Below are positions 58,612 to 64,000 of a stretch of 64,000 nucleotides of DNA, piece by piece. This DNA comes from Diplosphaera chodatii (Eukaryota; Chlorophyta; Trebouxiophyceae; Prasiolales; Stichococcaceae). The stretch is taken from contig JAALGY010000023.1 of the NCBI GenBank assembly GCA_032358165.1, forward strand, positions 3,495,197-3,559,196. Reading direction: 5' to 3'. Positions within the stretch are counted from its first letter, which is position 1. Each line of letters opens with the position of its first letter. Under the pieces are notes generated by a model. It had not been told where the DNA came from, did no database searches, and saw only the letters and a list, made by a program, of their open reading frames with translations. The translations under genes were made by a program, and so were the position numbers.

Positions 58612-59880
58612 ATGCAGACCACCTTGCAGACGCAGTTGCGCGCACCAAAGGTAGCCCAGGCCTTCACCACCCGGCCCCAGCGCAGGGCTGCACTCCACAG
58701 GTCAGCTACACTGATCCGCAGCCTGAAGGTGAGCATACAGACCAGCTCCCAATGCCCATGTGCATGATAACACAGAGCAGGTGCAATGGCGTGATCAGAA
58801 TCTGCTGGCATAATGCTTGTGCGAATCCTTCTTTCTCTGACTCTTAGGTTGGTGACAAGGCTCCGGACTTCACGCTGAAGACTTCGGTGAGCGGTGCAGT
58901 GAGTGCATGTTGCGTCCGCATCCCTCGCAGCATGGAATATGATCTAGATTGCTGAACATCTGGCATGTACCTGCCCGCAGGACGGCAAGCAGGTGAAGCT
59001 CAGCAGCTACCAGGGCTTCCTGGGCAAGCCGGTGGTCCTGTACTTCTATCCAGCGGACGACTCGCCAGGTGCGGGGTGGCCATGAGCGCTGCCCTCGGAT
59101 GCTAAGGTATCTTCTGAGCATGCGGTATCTGCAGCCGCTGTATCGATTGCCCTTTTCATCGTCTGCAGGCTGCACGAAGCAGGCCAACGCCTTCAAGTCG
59201 TCCATCAGCGCCTTCAAGAAGGCCGGCGCCGTCGGTGAGCCAGATGACCTTTGCACCCATGTTGCTTCTCGCTGCAAAGGTCAAAGCTGCTGCCACCCCG
59301 AGGTGATCATGGGGCGACCTTTATCGGCACGTAAGCGTGCTACCGCATGCCGCGTGCAGTGCTGGGCATCAGCGGGCAGGACGCCGAGTCGAAGGTCAAG
59401 TTCAGCGACAAGCTGGGCGGCATCCCCTTCCCGCTGCTGGTGGACGAGGGCGACGCGGTCCGCAAGTCGTTCGGCGTGAAGAAGGACCTGCTGGGCCTGC
59501 TGGACGTGAGTGCTTGCTGCTGCTGCATGACTGCACCATGCTTCAAATGTGCACCCCGCTGTACCGTGCGTAGGCCTTGCAGCGCAGGCAGGCGCCATGA
59601 GATGCGGGTGCAATCGAGATCTGCCTGGCTTCTGGTGCAGGGCCGGGAGACCTACGTGTTTGGCAAGGACGGCACCGTCAAGTGCGTCTACAACAACCAG
59701 GTGGGCGCAGTGTGAAGGTGTCTGCACCTGTGTGCTCTGTGGATCGGTGCCGTCGACTCCTCGATGCAGTGGTGCTGCTAAATCTCATGAGCTGAATCGT
59801 GCATCACAGCTGTTCTTCTGCTGCTGCAGTTTGACCCGGAGAGCCATGTGGGCGAGGCGCTGGAGGCTCTCAGCGCCTGA
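58612..59880 (+). CDS. PRXQ: Peroxiredoxin Q (BCP type), chloroplast-targeted
   Basis: Thiol peroxidase that reduces hydrogen peroxide and alkyl hydroperoxides, expected in the plastid. Seven exons: 58612-58728 (transit peptide, Arg/Ser/Ala-rich), 58848-58886 (VGDKAPDFTL), 58981-59068 (GKPVVLYFYPADDSP), 59169-59234 (GCTKQANAFKSS), 59360-59505 (VLGISGQDAESKVKFSDKLG), 59641-59700 (ETYVFGKDGTVKC) and 59830-59880 (HVGEALEAL, stop). They total 188 residues and the phases agree. The peroxidatic Cys in GCT is present. The resolving Cys normally five residues later (GCTxxAC) is Asn here, so the protein would have to use another Cys or an external thiol. The start is chosen because it yields an in-frame transit peptide with a phase-0 junction. 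Confidence 0.92.
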
Positions 59881-60326
59881 TGGTCTGGCGCCATATGCCA
59901 GCGGGGCAAATCCATGCGCTGCTGGGTGTGACTAGGGTCCCCTAGAGGACAGACAACCGCATTCGGAAATTGCCACCAGTATCAGTAGTTGCCAGCGTGG
60001 CCCAATGCCTTCTGGGCAGAATTCTCTTGCAGCAAAAGTGTGTAGGCCGCACCATTTTGGGCAGTTCCCTCTGCTATATCCGCTTGTCCGACAACCATGT
60101 CAGTTTAGGCGGACTCATCCGTGAACATTGGATTGACATTAGCAACACGAAGCACCACCAGACCGCAGCAGGAATGCCACAGATGCTACCGTAGTTTGCG
60201 AGCTGCAAAGCAGGTGTGATATTAGGGCGAACAGTACGACTTACCTGCCTCTCCTACAATGGCCAATGGCAAATTCACTGTGCACCGCCCACACCGATGT
60301 AAACTCAGGCTTGAAAGTCTGTTGTT
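59881..60326. other. Gap between peroxiredoxin Q and the U-box gene
   Basis: 3' region of peroxiredoxin Q and 5' region of the U-box gene. No exon was recognised. Confidence 0.45.
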
Positions 60327-61785
60327 ATGGCGTCGTCGAAGTCGCCGCGGGCTGGGGTCCTGGGCGACCTGCCGGACGACTTCCGATGCCCTCTATCCGG
60401 CGACATCATGACAGACCCCGTGAGTGTTTCATGCTATTTTGGAAGCCACAGCAAAGTCCTATGCGCCTATTCCCAGCTCTGCTTTCACTGCCGTTGTGGA
60501 GTCCGTCGTGTGCGGGTGTTGAGGTCCATTGTGCATGAACACATACCCAGCTGGGTGCTCCTGCTGCAACCAAAGCGTTGCAGGCTGTCACGACGCTCGC
60601 TCCTCCCTACTTCATCTGACAGCAGGTCGATGCCGTGGGCAGGTCACGCTGGTGGAGACCGGCCAGACCTTCCAACGTGCTGCCATCGAGGACTGGTTCG
60701 CCAGGTGCACACCTGCGCTGCTTGCAAACCCTGCAGTTACCCTGCACACTGTTGGCAGGCTAACAACGGTCGAGACCCCGCCTGCGTGCAGCAGCCTCGC
60801 CTTCGGTTACCATATGCGTTGTAGCTTGGACACGCAGGGGCCTGGATACATGCCCCCAGACGAAGGCGCCCCTGACGAGCAGCAGAATCGAGGCCAACGC
60901 CGAGCTGAAGCTGCGGGTGCTGGAGTGGCTCAAGGCCCGGCGCGCGGAGCTGCAGGCCCAGACGCGCAGCAGTGTGCCTGCAGAACCGCAGCCGGCGCCG
61001 GGCATCATGGTGAGCAGCTTTTGAGACCCGCAGACTGGTGCATGTGCATGTAGACACCGGTTGCACCTGTGTTCGACCGCCCCGCATGCCGAGCTAACAG
61101 TCGCAAGCTCTGCAAAGCCATGGGCGAACATGTCGCCGCTTGTGACTGCAGGGTTCATCGCCGGGCGGCAGAGATCCTGGGCAGCTGGGAAACCTGGTGC
61201 GGCAGGGACGCCTCAACGAGCTCATCCGGCAGGCCAGCGCCGAACCAGGCGGCGCCGACGCTGCTTCTGACGCAGCCGTGGCAGCTGTCAACGGCAGGCC
61301 AGAGGCGTCAAATGGCAGCACCGCCAAGGGGGTCGCAAGGCTGAACCTCAACAGGGACTCTGCCGGCACACAGTCCGGCGGCGGCGGCGGCTACGCCAAA
61401 GCGCCAGCAGGGCTGAGGCGGAACTCTTCAAGCAGCCCGCTGCCGAGTCCTCGCGCTGGGGCGGCCACCTCGGACACGGGCGGGTGCGTCACTCAGGCCG
61501 TGTTCACATGACAGCAGTTCCCCGCACTGCAGTGCTGATGCAGCATATTGTATCACAAGGGTGTACGCCTTGATAGCATATGCAGTTAGTGCGCTTCTTG
61601 GACTGATTTGCTCGGATGTTGTGCAGGGGCGCTGCCACAACACCATATGTGAGGCCGGCGCCTGCAGCGCTGCATTCGCCGAGGAACGCCGCACTGGAGG
61701 GGCCGTACACGCCCCAATGGGTGCCGAGCTCTGCTGAGCAGCCGGTAGCGCAGCAGCAACTGCCAGTCCCTGTGCAGCAGCAGCC

Positions 61786-61818
<33 letters not shown>

Positions 61819-63599
61819 AGCCTCTGCACCGCAGCAGCTGGAGCAGCAGCAGCAGCAGCAGCAGCAGGAGCCATTGCAGAAACAGTCCCTGCTGCAGCAG
61901 CAGCCACAGCAGCAAGATCAAGACCCTACTCAGGTGCGGAGTCCTGTTGCAAGTGTCTGTAACAGCAGCACGAATAGTACTGGGCCATCAGGATGGCTGT
62001 TCTCTTTGGGTGCCATTATCAGCAGCACCTGCATCGCTGCAGTGCCCGGCTTGCCTTGCACAGGAAGGTGCAGGCGGCCGTCTCACTGGGGCACCTTTCA
62101 TGCAGGACGCTGCGCCGCCGCAGCAGCAGCACGCACAAGGGCCGCCGCCCAAGACGCCGTCCTTTGACCAGTGGGCGCACCGCGATGCTGCCCTTGCAGC
62201 CGCGCAGATGCCCTCCAGCGGCGGCGGCGCCACGGCAGCAGCCGGCGATGTGCTGCCGGCTGTGCCGGAGCAGCCACAATCGCCACAGCAGAGCACTGAC
62301 GAGCCAGACAATGCCTCCAGTCAGCCTGCGGCTGCAGCGGCAGCAGCAGCGCCAGATGCGACAGCGGAGATGCCAGGGCAGCGTGCAGACCAGGCATCGC
62401 CGGGCACTGGTGGCACTGGCTTTACAGCGTTTTCAACCTTTCTTGCGCCTCATGGCGGTCGACCCCTGTCACGACTGTCAGCTCAGCTGCCTGAGGCAAC
62501 GCCAGCTGCTCAACAGCCGGCTGGGACGGCAGATGCTGCAGCCGGCAACTCGCAGCCCTGGCAGCCGCCTGCAGCTTCAGAGTCGAATGCGCAGCAAAGC
62601 TGGCCGCAGCCGGATCCAGCGCAGGACCAGCACCAGCAGCACGATTTGCAGCAACAGAAGCATGCCGCGCACGAGGCAGGTCCTCCAGAACAGCAGTACC
62701 GTCAGCAACATGACTGGCAGCAGCAGCAGCAGCAGCAGCAGCCGCAGCGCCAGGACCAGCAGGCGCAGCCGCCGCACAGTGAACACAGCTGGCAGGAGCA
62801 GAAGGGGCAGCAGTACGACCCTCAATATGGCTACCATCAGCAGCAGCAACCGCAGCAGTACAGTCAGCAGTATTACGACCAGCAGCAGCAGCAGCCGCTG
62901 CAGCAGTACGGTCAGGAGCACTATGACCAACAGCAGCAGCAACAGCCGCAGCAGCAGTACGGTCAGCTGCAGTATGACCAGCAGCAGCAGCCGCAACAGC
63001 AGTATGATCAGCTGCAGTACGGGCAGCAGCAGCAGCAGCTGCAGCAGGCGCCGTACCACGTCGAGCAGGAGGCGGTGACCCGCAAGCCGCCAGTGTCGCA
63101 GACCTACTCCTGGGAGGACCCCGCCGGCCAGCACACGTACCACCACGCCAGCGGCGGCTACCAGAAGAACTCATACAGCACCACGCTTGCGACGATCGCG
63201 GCGGCAAAGGAGCGCTGGGGCAACTCCACCAGGTGCGAGCAGAACCCTGTTCCAACTGCTCAGGACTTCGATTTATTCTTGCTGGTTCCAGTCATCGTCA
63301 AGTGCGTGTGCCAGATAGTTTGAGGTTTTCCCAGCCTGGCGTGCAGGTTCCCGGAGTGGCAGCCCCCGCCAGAGGCGCAGGGCAGCGGCGCGCTGCAGCA
63401 GCAGCAGGGCACAGCGGGGTCGGCGGGCGGACAGCAGTACTATAGCGGTCCGTCAGGCGCCCAGGGCTACCAGGATGCGCAGCAGCCAAGGCCCGGCGCC
63501 GGTCCCACAGCAGGGTATCAGGCGCAGGCCGGCGGCACCACCCTTGTCGACAGATATGGTCAGCGTGAGCCGGACTACAGCTACTATCACACAGGTTGA
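60327..63599 (+). CDS. U-box protein with long glutamine-rich C-terminal region
   Basis: Probable E3 ubiquitin ligase. Seven exons sum to 2346 bases (781 residues): 60327-60419, 60643-60704, 60838-61009, 61152-61483, 61627-61933, 62106-63232 and 63347-63599. The U-box is assembled from three exons: FRCPLSGDIMTDPV, VETGQTFQRAAIEDWFAR and GLDTCPQTKAPLTSSRI, followed by NAELKLRVLEWL. Residues beyond about 110 are low complexity: Ala/Ser/Gly, then polyglutamine and tyrosine-rich QQQYGQ/QQQYDQ repeats, ending in a Tyr-rich tail (EPDYSYYHTG). Armadillo or kinase domains common in plant U-box proteins are not evident. The Gln/Tyr composition resembles prion-like, condensate-forming regions; that role is inference. 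Confidence 0.88.
61775..61915 (+). repeat. CAG-repeat (polyglutamine) tract in the U-box gene
   Basis: Interrupted CAG runs in exon 5 encode blocks of eight to nine Gln. A second, longer tract with YGQ/YDQ units lies at about 62715-63050 in exon 6. Confidence 0.9.
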
Positions 63600-64000
63600 C
63601 AGTAGAGCATCCCGCACTGGTGACCCTATGTACCCCAACATTGTCGGCTCCCTCTGGGCGTTGAACGGGCTGCGGCTGCTGTGAACCATGTTGCTGTTGT
63701 ACAGGTGCTTGGCTGATTGCGATGAACTAGTATGGTCTGATCTTGTTGGTAAACAATGATTGAGTGCAGCGTGCTTTATTTGCTCTTGCGCATATACTGG
63801 TATGCTTCACAACCTGCGGTAGCGGCACGGGTGTGGTGATCGCAGATGCCCCTGCCGTTGTTCTGTATCGTCTGCAGACTCGTGTGTTGAGGATTGCTGT
63901 TGGTGTATGAACGCCGACATGACGGTTAGCAGGTTCATCATCAGCTGCGGGCAGGAACAACAATGCATTGTCGTCAGATGTCTCCACTGCCCAGCACTCG
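63600..64000. other. 3' flank of the U-box gene to the window edge
   Basis: Probable 3' untranslated and intergenic sequence. No exon was recognised. Confidence 0.45.

Noticed and set aside
62422..63255. Minus-strand Ala/Thr-rich and Leu-rich frames opposite the U-box tail
   Set aside because: They are antisense readings of CAG repeats (poly-Leu, poly-Ala), not membrane proteins.
1..64000. CRISPR arrays, tRNA or rRNA genes, intact transposons
   Set aside because: No direct-repeat/spacer pattern, cloverleaf, rRNA sequence or transposase/reverse transcriptase motif was recognised; the only clear short tandem repeats are the 29-bp EF-G unit and coding homopolymer tracts.

Overview
The window looks like nuclear DNA of a green alga, probably a trebouxiophyte-type chlorophyte. 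It is moderately GC-rich and every recognisable gene is broken into short exons by introns of roughly 50-500 bases. Donors are mostly GTGCGC/GTGAGN, with a scatter of GC-AG introns. Several genes open with plastid- or mitochondrial-type targeting peptides. The genus is not determined. Gene models come from reading exons, splice signals and reading-frame phase by eye, so exon ends may be off by a few bases.

92-33928 (+ strand): a head-to-tail array of seven paralogous genes, the first cut by the left edge. The full-length product is an unusual three-part fusion of a class I SAM-dependent methyltransferase domain, a riboflavin kinase (flavokinase) domain and a sigma-70-like region 3/region 4 domain, behind a variable transit-peptide-like first exon. 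Copies 1, 4, 5, 6 and 7 carry kinase plus sigma parts. Copy 2 stops after the kinase and has no sigma part. Copy 3 goes straight from methyltransferase to sigma with the kinase cleanly removed. Domain joins fall at phase-0 introns. Different copies have lost different signature residues. I know of no description of this architecture, and it is the main candidate for a new system.

34751-40119 (+): an FAD-dependent oxidoreductase (DAO fold) fused to a C-terminal Rieske [2Fe-2S] domain. It shares an upstream sequence element with members of the array.

40504-50293 (- strand): two tandem genes for secreted, tail-anchored Skeletor-like proteins (DM13, DOMON, cupredoxin-like). One of them has a duplicated DM13 unit.

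50871-51963 (-): a small glycine-rich protein with one membrane segment, not recognised. 52547-58288 (-): mitochondrial elongation factor G, 16 exons, with a 29-bp tandem repeat in one intron. 58612-59880 (+): chloroplast peroxiredoxin Q, divergent from EF-G. 60327-63599 (+): a U-box protein with a long glutamine-rich tail.

The left 40 kb is dominated by flavin chemistry (FMN-forming kinase domains beside an FAD/Rieske enzyme) and the 40-50 kb stretch by probable extracellular redox proteins. The remainder is ordinary organelle and ubiquitin housekeeping. No tRNA, rRNA, CRISPR array or intact transposon was seen.
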